The notes under the pieces were generated by a model. That model was not told the origin of the DNA and made no database searches. It saw only the letters and a program-made list of their open reading frames with translations. This document shows, piece by piece, positions 9,224 to 17,384 of a stretch of DNA of 64,000 bases. The position numbers and the translations under genes are program-made. Numbering within the stretch: the first letter of the stretch is position 1; every line of letters starts with the position of its first letter. The stretch comes from Saprospiraceae bacterium (lineage in GTDB: Bacteria; Bacteroidota; Bacteroidia; Chitinophagales; Saprospiraceae), in NCBI GenBank assembly GCA_016722285.1, contig JADKGI010000005.1, forward strand, positions 1 to 64,000. Reading direction: 5' to 3'.

Positions 9224-10423
9224 TTAAAGCAACAAACCCAACATCCACATAGGCATCACATCCGGCGCACCTCTGGCAATGCCTTCTTTGACCAGAACCG
9301 CATTGGGCATACCAAATAACTGGTGGAAATCTTTATTGGGACCACCCACTTCGATCGCATATTTACCATCAAAAAGGAAATCACCTCTGAACGGTGTAGA
9401 AATACTGTGGCTTTCTGACAGAGCATTGTACACAAAAGTCTCCCGCAGCGTGCCGGTATTGACCAGATCAGCATCAAATGCATACAATAGATTGGTGTTT
9501 TCCAAAAATATTTTATCGGGCTTTGTCATGACACTATCCGATTTGGAGTCAGATTTTAAGATATTGATGATTCCGGCTTCAGATAGGTAATCTATATACT
9601 TCAGTACACTGTTGCGCGACATACTTAGATCTCTGGCCATTTTAGAGACATTGGGTGTAAATGGCCCAAGACGGGAGATCAATGCCAGGAGTCGTTTGAT
9701 TTGTCTGGCAGATTCATAATCTATGTTGAATATGGCAGCCATATCTACATCTATCACTTGCAGTATCTCGGCCAGCAACCGATCATGGTATTTGCTGCCG
9801 GCTTCCTTATAGATCGGATAATACCCTTTCTTCAGATAAGCACTAAATCTCCTTGCAATGTCAAAAGATACATAGTATTGATCATGTATGAACTCATGTT
9901 TCCGCAGTATCTCATCAAAAGTGAATACAGGTAATTTTTCACCAGTCTCAAGCTCATAGTACTCATCAAAAGACAAACCCTTCATCAAATAAACATCAAG
10001 TCTCCTGCTCAGATCTCCCGAACCTGCCAGTATATTCAATGCGGACGAAGAAGCAATAATGAGCCTAATGTCAGGGTAATCATCATATATATTTTTCAAC
10101 TCGATGGACCAATCCGGATATTTGTGCACTTCATCCAGTGCAAATAGTTTTATCCCTGATTTATAAAATGTATCAATGACATCTGTAAGCTTAGTATCTA
10201 AAAAGAACAAATTGTCCAAAGAAAGATACACAGATTCAGATCTTGCTTTTTTCAAATATTGAAGGAGCAAGTACGTCTTACCTACTCCCCTACATCCTTT
10301 TAGTAAAATGAGCCTCGAACTCCACTCAATATCTCCATATATTTTGCGGACGTATCCCAGCTCTACATTATTTATTCTGCGGAGACTGATTTCTTTCAGC
10401 CGATCCAGCTCTTCAATATTCAT
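9224..10423 (-). CDS. AAA ATPase with DUF4143-type C-terminal domain
   Basis: 399 residues. The Walker A motif is GCRGVGKTYLL (about residues 40-50) and the Walker B is LFALDEVHKYPDWSIELK, typical of the AAA_14/DUF4143 group that is abundant in Bacteroidota and archaea. A sensor-like strand (RLIIASSSALNIL), a winged-helix segment (LSMSRNSVLKYIDYLSEAGI) and a C-terminal nuclease-fold-like segment (GDFLFDGKYAIEVGG) follow. The biological function of these ATPases is not established; many occur as stand-alone accessory genes and some are suspected to act in defence or toxin-like roles. The gene is bounded by the hairpin at 9136 and the AT-rich region next to the insertion sequence. Confidence 0.82.
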   Translation of the reverse strand: MNIEELDRLKEISLRRINNVELGYVRKIYGDIEWSSRLILLKGCRGVGKTYLLLQYLKKARSESVYLSLDNLFFLDTKLTDVIDTFYKSGIKLFALDEVHKYPDWSIELKNIYDDYPDIRLIIASSSALNILAGSGDLSRRLDVYLMKGLSFDEYYELETGEKLPVFTFDEILRKHEFIHDQYYVSFDIARRFSAYLKKGYYPIYKEAGSKYHDRLLAEILQVIDVDMAAIFNIDYESARQIKRLLALISRLGPFTPNVSKMARDLSMSRNSVLKYIDYLSEAGIINILKSDSKSDSVMTKPDKIFLENTNLLYAFDADLVNTGTLRETFVYNALSESHSISTPFRGDFLFDGKYAIEVGGPNKDFHQLFGMPNAVLVKEGIARGAPDVMPMWMLGLLL

Positions 10424-10571
10424 TACAAATAATACTTAAATGTTTACAACAATACAAAGATAGTCATAATAAATAACAATTTATACTATTGTTTAACAAT
10501 TATAGTAAATATACATATTGTTCATCAATGACAACAATTAATTATATTGTAAATTATTATGAACATATTGT
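10424..10571. promoter_or_regulatory. AT-rich upstream region with operator-like palindrome
   Basis: 148 bases upstream of the DUF4143-type ATPase, almost free of G and C. It holds repeated ATTGTT/AACAAT words, including an imperfect palindrome around 10482-10507 (ACTATTGTTTAACAATTATAGT). This could be a binding site for a regulator, perhaps the winged helix of the ATPase itself. That is inference from pattern only. The insertion sequence begins right after. Confidence 0.3.
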
Positions 10572-10576
10572 AATAT
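10572..10576. repeat. Target-site duplication (AATAT), left copy
   Basis: AATAT directly precedes the left inverted end of the insertion sequence and is repeated directly after the right end at 12935-12939. Confidence 0.7.
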
Positions 10577-10590
10577 CAGAACACCAGACC
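10577..10590 (+). repeat. Insertion sequence terminal inverted repeat, left
   Basis: CAGAACACCAGACC, perfectly inverse-complementary to 12921-12934. It lies ten bases beyond the transposase stop. Confidence 0.85.
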
Positions 10591-10599
10591 TCTCGCAAT

Positions 10600-12183
10600 T
10601 TAAGAAGCGGTAGATTTAAAGAGCATAAGTAGCTCTGTACCTGGAAAGACGGCTTTGGCCTCATTGAGCACTTCTATTAGTTTTTGGACGGCTTGGTTAT
10701 ACCTTTGGTTGGACATGCTGTGAATGGTGACGGTAAGTGTATTGTTTTGGTAATCGGGGAATATGTCTGCCGGTGTTTGGATGATTTGTTTGACTAACAT
10801 CCGTTTTTCATCTGTTTTGGAACTTAACGCTTCGCTCACAATATTAGCTACTGCGGTCTCGGCTCGGTAACATATCATTTTTATGATGTTGATAACAAGT
10901 TTTGATTGTGTTTTTAATTTATCGTATTGTTGTTCGGTTGGCATATCTTTTAATTTGATGTGGTAAGTTTGTTCACTTCTGAGGTTGATAAGTTCTTTTT
11001 CTTGCTCTTTCATTTGTTGTATTTCTGCTACTATTGCCCCTTTTTTAATATCCATTTTTTTTTGTTCGTCTATGGTTAATTCTGTTTGGTCATTGGTGAA
11101 TTGATATAAATGGGCCTTTCTCCGTGATAGCTTTTCTCTTAGTTTCTTTATTTGATTATTGTATTTTTTATAAGTGGGATTGACTATTTTTATTTCCGGA
11201 TCGATGGATTCGGTGCCATATTCGATGATCTGATCAAAGTTGTAATTGGCCATCATATATTTAAAGAAGTTCTCTTGTGTCCAGCGATTAAACATATACA
11301 ATGCGATATACAGGATATTCATGGTTGGGTGCGTAGTGATGATAGAAGTCTGATGTCCACTGGTACCGAGCTTGCGTATTTCCCTGTATTTCTTGCTATT
11401 ACGCTCATAATCCTTCTCGCAAATTTGCATTGTTGATTTATGCTCATTGTCTATTATTTCATAAGGTTCGAAGTCAGTATCTGCCCATTTATCCTTTACA
11501 TATTTGCGATAGGTTATGATGGCTACCCGATACTGGTCCCAGAGTTTGTCAAAGAAATCGAAGTCGTATGCTTCTCTGTCAAAAACTAAGGTGCACTGTG
11601 GTGTCTGCGGATGTGTGAGTGGATCTTCGATGGATTTTATGTAACCCACTTTGATGAGTTGCGGGATGATCTGATGGATGATGATTTCTTGCAATTTCTC
11701 ATTGAGCTCTCCGGTAACCACCATATATGGCAATGAATCACCATCGTTAACCCAGTATTCTGAAGTCGCACTAAGGCATAATTTTTGCCTCGATATGTAT
11801 TTGGCAGCAAGTGTGGCTTTATAGCCGTTATAGATGCTCACATGACCATCTACATACAAGATGAGTTCGCCGTCGGTATGATCAGTAATACCGTCTTTCC
11901 ATAGTTCCATGAGCTCTTCGTTCCATTGTGTGGCTTTGTTTTGCTTGGCTAAGTAGTGTACTTTATCACGCAAACATTTAGATTCTGGTATGCGATCCAT
12001 GCCGATCAAACGGCCAATTTCGCCACTCCTCACGTTTTTGATCTGTTCTATGTTTTTGACCCGGCATAATGCCAGTATGGCCAAGGTTAGTATGATTGAT
12101 TCCAGGGAATAGTAATAACTATCTTCGTACTTATAGATTTCTTTACTCTTTAGTAACCCTTGACTCAAAAGAGCAGGTATCAT
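10600..12183 (-). CDS. DDE transposase, catalytic part
   Basis: About 527 residues from the ATG at 12183. The first catalytic Asp is in LILYVDGHVSIY (near residue 111), the second in CTLVFDREAYDF (near 205) and the Glu in RWTQENFFKYMMANY (near 307). The last is the W-x-QE-x-FFKY signature of transposases with an IS4/IS1634-like catalytic core. The C-terminal part holds long charged helices. The N-terminal MIPALLSQGLLKS matches the sequence that normally continues from an upstream GG(V)L segment in this transposase group, so the natural protein probably began in the HTH frame at 12825. Reading GVLLMIPALLSQGLL needs one base added near 12193. Confidence 0.85.
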   Translation of the reverse strand: MIPALLSQGLLKSKEIYKYEDSYYYSLESIILTLAILALCRVKNIEQIKNVRSGEIGRLIGMDRIPESKCLRDKVHYLAKQNKATQWNEELMELWKDGITDHTDGELILYVDGHVSIYNGYKATLAAKYISRQKLCLSATSEYWVNDGDSLPYMVVTGELNEKLQEIIIHQIIPQLIKVGYIKSIEDPLTHPQTPQCTLVFDREAYDFDFFDKLWDQYRVAIITYRKYVKDKWADTDFEPYEIIDNEHKSTMQICEKDYERNSKKYREIRKLGTSGHQTSIITTHPTMNILYIALYMFNRWTQENFFKYMMANYNFDQIIEYGTESIDPEIKIVNPTYKKYNNQIKKLREKLSRRKAHLYQFTNDQTELTIDEQKKMDIKKGAIVAEIQQMKEQEKELINLRSEQTYHIKLKDMPTEQQYDKLKTQSKLVINIIKMICYRAETAVANIVSEALSSKTDEKRMLVKQIIQTPADIFPDYQNNTLTVTIHSMSNQRYNQAVQKLIEVLNEAKAVFPGTELLMLFKSTAS

Positions 12184-12377
12184 CAATAGTACTCGCCACA
12201 GTTTAATCCGTTGTGCGCCTCGTGTATGATCTGGGCATTACCTGCTTTATGAAGTGATGATAAGGTGCGATCTAAATCCCTACTTGTCGCATAGCCATAA
12301 ACACTTTGTTGATCCAGGGCATTTCTATCTGTAGCATGGGTAGCGTTTACTTCTACTTTGTTTATGGTTTGATTACT
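12183..12377 (-). pseudogene. Linker segment of the transposase in a third frame
   Basis: Between the HTH frame and the catalytic frame, the minus strand carries 64 codons without a stop in a different phase. It contains segments such as ATDRNALDQQSVYGYATSRD. It has no ATG start. Its TGA (12185-12183) overlaps the ATG of the catalytic frame by one base. Removing one A from the A7 run at 12379-12385 joins it to the HTH frame (QGYLKKSNQTIN). I therefore read it as the middle of a single broken transposase gene. Programmed frameshifting at the A7 run is an alternative, but two shifts would then be needed. Confidence 0.6.
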
Positions 12378-12825
12378 CTTTTTTTAAATATCCTTGCTGT
12401 ATCTGGTAACGGATGGTACCCTCCGAAATACCAAATTCTTTGGCGATACTGTTAACACTCCTGCCTTTATCTATTTCTTTTTGAATTTTCATTGTTGTCT
12501 CTCCTACCATTTTGTGACTTCGCCGCTTTGATCGGGGGCGCTCACCAAAAAAACCATCTGCTCCCTTCTCCTTATATAGTTTATGGTAACGATATACCGA
12601 GTCGTCACTCACATGGAAAGCTCGCTGTACTTCTACTTTCTTACACAGTCCCTGATCTATAAAATTGCTGACAATATACCGGAAGCTGTTTAAGTCTTCC
12701 TCACCGTGTGCGAACACTGGCAGACCATTGACTATATACTGAACTATTCCCTCCTTGGTATAATAGCCTACACAATCGGATATAAACTTTGTCTCTCTTG
12801 AAAATATAGGTAGTTGGAGCTGCAT
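12373..12825 (-). CDS. Transposase N-terminal HTH part
   Basis: 150 residues with two helix-turn-helix units: one near residues 64-90 (KKVEVQRAFHVSDDSVYRYH) and one near 117-142 (GRSVNSIAKEFGISEGTIRY). A basic linker (ERPRSKRRSHK) lies between them. This is the DNA-end-recognition part of a transposase. It ends at a TAA just after an A7 run, and the downstream frame appears to be its continuation after a one-base change. The start ATG at 12825 leaves 95 bases to the right inverted end, enough for a promoter. Confidence 0.8.
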   Translation of the reverse strand: MQLQLPIFSRETKFISDCVGYYTKEGIVQYIVNGLPVFAHGEEDLNSFRYIVSNFIDQGLCKKVEVQRAFHVSDDSVYRYHKLYKEKGADGFFGERPRSKRRSHKMVGETTMKIQKEIDKGRSVNSIAKEFGISEGTIRYQIQQGYLKKE

Positions 12826-12920
12826 GGTGATTTATTTTGTGTTGAAACCACAAATATAAAAAAATGCCGCAAAACCTTTTTGCGAATTGTACGCTGTAAC
12901 CATTTATTTTATTGACATGG

Positions 12921-12934
12921 GGTCTGGTGTTCTG
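12921..12934 (-). repeat. Insertion sequence terminal inverted repeat, right
   Basis: GGTCTGGTGTTCTG, perfect inverse complement of the left end, followed by the direct repeat AATAT at 12935-12939. Confidence 0.85.
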
Positions 12935-12939
12935 AATAT

Positions 12940-13250
12940 ATTGAATTCGTGTAACTTAAGCGAAATTTATACTCAATACTAAAAAATGAAAAGTCATTCA
13001 TTAGATAGAATTGAGTTGTAGTGAATGTAATTCTTTACATTAGATATTGAACTTTTAGCCTTGTCTGCATCGGAGCTCACTCTTAAAGGGATTAGCATGC
13101 AAAATTCTTAAATGCTAACAAGTAATCATTGTTGTATTTTGATCATTGCATTAAAGTAAAATCAAAGATAAAGTCAAATCAATACCAAAATCTTAATATG
13201 ACATGAGTAATGAAACCAATCTTATAAAATTAAAGGCTTACTATCCGACC
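12940..13250. other. Intergenic region, nothing assigned
   Basis: About 310 AT-rich bases between the insertion sequence and the end of the Msr gene. No frame with coding character and no strong hairpin was found. A plus-strand open frame at 13203-13613 is antisense to the Msr gene and not believed. Confidence 0.5.
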
Positions 13251-14309
13251 CTACTTGACCAGATCTTTGACCTTAGCGAGGGTGCGGGTACGTCGTGGAA
13301 TGCTCTCAGCGCGTACATATCCCTGATTGGGATTGCGTTTTACAAAATCCTGATGATACTCCTCAGCTTCCCAAAATTTATCATAAGGCACTACCTGAGT
13401 AGCAATGGGTTTGCTGTAGTCAGCAGAGATTTCTTTGATTTTTTGTTCAATAATTTGTTTTTCAGTATCATTTCTGTAGAAAGCTATGGTTCTGTACTGC
13501 TTACCTCGATCAGGTCCCTGACCATCAACGGTGGTTGGATCTATAGATGCAAAAAATACCCTTACCAGATCGGAGTAAGAGATCTCAGATGGATCATAAT
13601 ACACTTCAAATGACTCTGCATGGCCTGTCAGGCCTGCTCCAACCATTTCATAAGTCGGATTTTTTTCTTTTCCGCCCGCATATCCTGATATCACTTCTTT
13701 GACACCTCTGATACTTTCAAAAATGGTCTCGGTGCACCAAAAACAACCACCCGCAAAGGTGGCAACTGACCACTTGGGAGCAGCAGCATCTTTGGGCACA
13801 AATAAGAGTCCGTCTCCATCAATACAATAGCGAAGACCGGTAGGTTTTGGACCATCATTAAAAACATGACCCAGGTGCCCACCGCATCTCTGGCAAGTCA
13901 ATGCATCCCTCACCATTCCGAGACTATTATCTCCACTCACATTGAGGCTTTTTGCTGAATATGGTTTGAAAAAACTGGGCCATCCGGTACCTGAATTAAA
14001 TTTCGTAACTGAAGAAAATAAAGGATTATTGCATCCGGCACAGACATAGAGTCCTCCTTCTTTTACTTCATATAGTGAGCTGCTGAATGGTCGTTCTGTG
14101 CCTTGCTCCCGCAATATATAATACTGTTTCGGGGTTAATATTTTTTTCCATTCTGCATCTGATTTCACAATTTTTTCTGTCCAGCTTGTATCTATTAGGA
14201 TGTTTTCTCCAGTCATTTTTTGAGAAACAGAGCTTGAAACTTTTTTGTTTTGCTGTCCACATGCTGTAAAGCAAACTGTGAAACATAGGAAAGTTAATAT
14301 TCGGATCAT
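13251..14309 (-). CDS. msrAB: Fused methionine sulfoxide reductase, MsrB-MsrA lipoprotein
   Basis: 352 residues. A lipoprotein signal (MIRILTFLCFTVCFTAC, lipidated Cys at 17) is followed by an MsrB domain and then an MsrA domain. In MsrB, zinc cysteines are seen at 90/93 (CAGC) and 139/142 (CQRC), with the catalytic Cys at 162 in GLRYCIDGDG. In MsrA, the catalytic Cys is at 189 in FAGGCFWCTE. The two domains repair R- and S-methionine sulfoxide respectively. The lipid anchor places the enzyme in the cell envelope, where it would protect exported proteins from oxidation. Order B then A is the less often described one but is common in this phylum. The gene ends the minus-strand run; a DUF547 gene lies 7 bases upstream and is probably co-transcribed. 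Confidence 0.93.
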   Translation of the reverse strand: MIRILTFLCFTVCFTACGQQNKKVSSSVSQKMTGENILIDTSWTEKIVKSDAEWKKILTPKQYYILREQGTERPFSSSLYEVKEGGLYVCAGCNNPLFSSVTKFNSGTGWPSFFKPYSAKSLNVSGDNSLGMVRDALTCQRCGGHLGHVFNDGPKPTGLRYCIDGDGLLFVPKDAAAPKWSVATFAGGCFWCTETIFESIRGVKEVISGYAGGKEKNPTYEMVGAGLTGHAESFEVYYDPSEISYSDLVRVFFASIDPTTVDGQGPDRGKQYRTIAFYRNDTEKQIIEQKIKEISADYSKPIATQVVPYDKFWEAEEYHQDFVKRNPNQGYVRAESIPRRTRTLAKVKDLVK

Positions 14310-14316
14310 GATTAAA

Positions 14317-15024
14317 TTATTTTTTTGAGTCGTTTAATGTCCAGTCATAATTCAGGTATTCAATTTTTGCCTTAGCATTGATCTTTATGTTGGAATATTT
14401 ATTTATAAAATCAATTAAATTGCCAAAGTCACTTGCGTACCAATCCATGATTTTTGACAACTTAACTTTTGAAGCAGACAATTGCTGTAGCTTTGAAGTT
14501 GTGAAAATTTTTTTGGTTTGGTTTTCAAGTTGTGCTTCTAATGTAGATGGCAAAAAAGCTGCATTTAATAATGGTGGACATGATTTCGCGCCACAATTCA
14601 CCGCAAAATGGATCCTTGCATCTTTAAATTGTTTGCGGATTATGTCATTTTCTATATTATTGAGCGAATATTTTTTTCCGCCAATGCTAATCCTCATCAC
14701 ATCCCATGTTTTACCTCCATCGAGATTTTGAATGCTTGAAAGCGGATAATTGTCTGCAATCAGTTTGATCGTAAAAGCATTGTAAGCATTGATCCAGTAA
14801 GCCAACTGTTCATTTTTATTCCAGGATGAACCAATATTGACAGTAGAGAATGACTTGATTATATTATCCAATTCGGACTTATTTGATTTAATTTTGCTGT
14901 AATTAACCTCACCGGAAGCAGAGACATATTTTCGAAGAAAACCATCCCACGATCCGTAATCCGGCTGAGCGTATATCGAAGAGATAAGTGATATTGAAAG
15001 CAAAAAACAAATAATTCTGACCAT
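14317..15024 (-). CDS. DUF547 domain secreted protein
   Basis: 235 residues with a signal peptide (MVRIICFLLSISLISSIYAQ). The DUF547 hallmark segments are present: NEQLAYWINAYNAFTIKLI, then the C-terminal half with HFAVNCGAKSCPPLL. The conserved Cys pair and the WINAYNA motif suggest an enzyme-like fold (related to papain-like or transglutaminase-type folds by family reports), but no activity is established. It is packed between the Msr fusion (7 bases downstream) and the Omp28-like gene (3 bases upstream), so a three-gene operon is likely. Confidence 0.88.
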   Translation of the reverse strand: MVRIICFLLSISLISSIYAQPDYGSWDGFLRKYVSASGEVNYSKIKSNKSELDNIIKSFSTVNIGSSWNKNEQLAYWINAYNAFTIKLIADNYPLSSIQNLDGGKTWDVMRISIGGKKYSLNNIENDIIRKQFKDARIHFAVNCGAKSCPPLLNAAFLPSTLEAQLENQTKKIFTTSKLQQLSASKVKLSKIMDWYASDFGNLIDFINKYSNIKINAKAKIEYLNYDWTLNDSKK

Positions 15025-15027
15025 CCC

Positions 15028-16041
15028 TTATAGTTTTATAAATGATTTTGAAAAAGCGACACCTGATTCTCTGTTTTCTAGTCTTATCCGATAAAGAGAA
15101 GATGGAAGTTGTTGAATGTCTATCTGATAATCAGATGTTGAAAATGAACCTTTACCGATCAATTGGCCAAGTGAATTTAGTATAGCATATGTATAACCTG
15201 TCAGGTTTAATTCAGTTTTCATTTGTATTGTGTTAAACGCCGGATTCGGATAGATGGTTAATAAATTTGTATTATTTAAGTTTTCATTAAAGGTAGCGGA
15301 TACTGTTTCAGAATATAAATCTGAAGAAGCAGCCTGTACAACCTTTTTACCCATATCTGTAATGATAGCTATTGCTGCCAGCCTTTTTAGATTCCAATCA
15401 CTTTTTTTGGCTATCCTATAACTGAAAGTGACTGGATTTCCGCCCAAACCAGGTGGGGTCAACGGGACTGGTTGAGATCCTGTAAAGGACTTTCTAAAGA
15501 CATCATAATGCTTGTTTTCGCCATTAGGGGCATTATAAAATACGGTATCTTCAGTCAAAGGAATGTACAATGATAAATTAGAAAGATTATGAGCCATCAC
15601 TGCTTTTATTGAAACAAGGACACTTATAGAATCATTGGTAGCCGGAGATATATTAATATTGATACTCAGCGGTGAGCCTTGATTTTCGTATGATTGATAT
15701 ATGGTTGCTGATTGTACTTCACTTGAATATTTAGTATCACCGTTTACGACAAATACAGGTGTTCCACCATAAACTCCGTAAAAATTAGTCCGTGCGTCAT
15801 TTTCGGATTTATTCTGGGTGCTGAAGAGGCAAGTACTGTAGGGAGAGCTGGGATGATAGGCTATATGCAAAACGTTCGGTTTATTGTCAAGTGCTGCATA
15901 AAACCCCGGATTATTTGAAGCACAAATAGGGCATCTGGTATTGGTAAAGTGCTCAACTATAACTTTTTTTGGTACGGATTGGGCAGAGATGATGTTAACC
16001 TGAAGAAAAAACACAAATAGAATTAATTTTAATGGGATCAT
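15028..16041 (-). CDS. Omp28-like thioredoxin-fold protein with T9SS type A sorting domain
   Basis: About 337 residues from the ATG at 16041, which begins a good signal peptide (MIPLKLILFVFFLQVNIISA). An upstream ATG at 16104 would overlap the previous gene and bury the signal. A thioredoxin-like core follows with CPIC (Cys 37 and 40) in EHFTNTRCPICASN and a cis-proline-like VYGGTPVFVVNG. The C-terminal 80 residues form a type IX secretion sorting domain (LLTIYPNPAFNTIQMK to YRIRLENRESGVAFSKSFI). It is therefore an exported, surface-attached or released protein, with possible thiol-disulfide activity outside the cell. Confidence 0.88.
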   Translation of the reverse strand: MIPLKLILFVFFLQVNIISAQSVPKKVIVEHFTNTRCPICASNNPGFYAALDNKPNVLHIAYHPSSPYSTCLFSTQNKSENDARTNFYGVYGGTPVFVVNGDTKYSSEVQSATIYQSYENQGSPLSININISPATNDSISVLVSIKAVMAHNLSNLSLYIPLTEDTVFYNAPNGENKHYDVFRKSFTGSQPVPLTPPGLGGNPVTFSYRIAKKSDWNLKRLAAIAIITDMGKKVVQAASSDLYSETVSATFNENLNNTNLLTIYPNPAFNTIQMKTELNLTGYTYAILNSLGQLIGKGSFSTSDYQIDIQQLPSSLYRIRLENRESGVAFSKSFIKL

Positions 16042-16094
16042 AATTAAATTATTTTTTGATCGGTATTGATTATACCTAAAAAAATACGTATTTT

Positions 16095-16790
16095 TTATAA
16101 ACAAATGCTTTTTATACCCAGATTATCAGTTAAAGATTTATAGTGAAAAATTGCTTCGTCCCCTAAGACTATCTGACTTATTGCTACGGTTTTTATTTGC
16201 TCATTATATTTTACATTTAAAAACTTTTTGTGATCAGCACCTTCTATTGAGTGCAACTGCCAGATTTCATTTTCATCAGGCTGCTGTGACACAAATTTTG
16301 AAAACATTTGTGAACGGCAATACTTTACACTTTTACTATAAAGTGTTGATGACGAAAATATTACCGCTTTATCTAAGTCCAATACATCTATATGCTTATT
16401 TTGTTCATCCCATCCATATAAAATCATTTTTTTCCTTCCTTCGTATAACACCAAAGTAAAGGGTTCGTACCCGGATGGATCAAATACAGCAATAAATTTA
16501 TCTGTGTCATAGGCCTCAAAAAAAGCAGGAATAATGCTGCCTCGACTGGCTTTATAGGTTTTTTTAACATGACATTCATCAAAGCCATTGAGGATGATTC
16601 CGACTTTTTGGCCATCTGATGCTATCCAGGTACCATCAGAGACAGCATCTTTGGGCATCCAAACAACTTTTTTATTTATTAGTACAGGAGCTAAATGTTT
16701 TGAAGATTGCTGACGGGATATTTGTTCATCTCTGTTGTGTGTGAAAATCAATTTGTTATCTGTGGTTTTATATATTGAAAGACAGCACAT
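16095..16790 (-). CDS. NRDE (TANGO2-like) family protein
   Basis: About 231 residues beginning MCCLSIY, where Cys2 is the likely N-terminal nucleophile-type residue of this family, followed by the eponymous HNRDEQISR. There is no signal peptide, so it is cytoplasmic. NRDE/TANGO2 proteins are linked to haem or lipid handling in eukaryotes; the bacterial role is unsettled. The start at 16790 rather than 16793 is chosen because it puts Cys directly after Met. A DinB-like gene lies 12 bases upstream on the same strand, suggesting co-transcription. Confidence 0.82.
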   Translation of the reverse strand: MCCLSIYKTTDNKLIFTHNRDEQISRQQSSKHLAPVLINKKVVWMPKDAVSDGTWIASDGQKVGIILNGFDECHVKKTYKASRGSIIPAFFEAYDTDKFIAVFDPSGYEPFTLVLYEGRKKMILYGWDEQNKHIDVLDLDKAVIFSSSTLYSKSVKYCRSQMFSKFVSQQPDENEIWQLHSIEGADHKKFLNVKYNEQIKTVAISQIVLGDEAIFHYKSLTDNLGIKSICL

Positions 16791-16802
16791 CAAAAGATCA
16801 GT

Positions 16803-17321
16803 TTAATGGTGATGATGAGGTCCTTCAGAGACCATTAAATTATGTTTTGTAGTGGAATGCGCAACTCCAAAATTTTGTGGGATATCAATATGTTTAAAAC
16901 AGTGGCGCAAAGCAATTCCAATAATGGCATAATGATGGATACTATGCTCAATGAGGTAAACCATTTCTCTTCCCACAGAACTATCTGTAGAGATGGTGAC
17001 TCCGTTGAATTCTATCATATTGGTCAATGATGAATCTTTTACATCTGCTACAGAAAAAGTACTTATCAAATCATCCAGAATTATGACGGCATAATTAGGG
17101 TCATTTTGTGTTGACATATTTCTTTTTCGCCTGTCATAATCTACCATTCCTGATCCAAAACCCTCAGACAAACAGATATAAAATTCCAATATATGCCTGA
17201 CATGCTGCCCTATTGTACTATCATTCAAGACAGTAAGTTTCTTAGTATATTCTTCACTTGTTAACTGATCAATAATATACTTTAATTGAGATAGCGTATC
17301 AGAAGTGATGATGGTTAACAT
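16803..17321 (-). CDS. DinB-like four-helix protein with C-terminal histidine run
   Basis: 172 residues, mostly helical. The spacing of possible metal ligands fits the DinB/YfiT superfamily: STIGQHVRHILEFY near the N-terminus and YLIEHSIHHYAIIGIAL near the C-terminus. The family includes thiol-dependent and metal-dependent enzymes; activity here is unknown. The protein ends EGPHHHH, a natural four-histidine tail that might bind metal. It is probably the first gene of a pair with the NRDE gene. Confidence 0.7.
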   Translation of the reverse strand: MLTIITSDTLSQLKYIIDQLTSEEYTKKLTVLNDSTIGQHVRHILEFYICLSEGFGSGMVDYDRRKRNMSTQNDPNYAVIILDDLISTFSVADVKDSSLTNMIEFNGVTISTDSSVGREMVYLIEHSIHHYAIIGIALRHCFKHIDIPQNFGVAHSTTKHNLMVSEGPHHHH

Positions 17322-17384
17322 GTTTTTTTATTAAATCAGGTTGTAAAAATATTCGATCCGGAAATTGCCATATTTTATTTTTAA

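Larger units (their letters stand above)
10577..12934. mobile_element. Insertion sequence, 2358 bp, with perfect 14-bp terminal inverted repeats
   Basis: The left end at 10577-10590 reads CAGAACACCAGACC and the right end at 12921-12934 is its exact inverse complement. Five-base direct duplications (AATAT) flank the element. Inside, all on the minus strand, are an HTH-type N-terminal frame (12373-12825) and a DDE-type catalytic frame (10600-12183). These look like parts of one transposase of about 740 residues interrupted by two small frame changes. The element sits between the promoter of the DUF4143-type ATPase and the MsrB-MsrA gene. Intact ends plus a target duplication indicate a fairly recent insertion. 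I cannot name the family with certainty; it belongs to the two-part HTH plus DDE transposases common in Bacteroidota. Confidence 0.88.

Noticed and set aside
13203..13613. A 136-codon plus-strand open frame over the Msr gene
   Set aside because: It is antisense to well-conserved MsrA residues and has no family resemblance.
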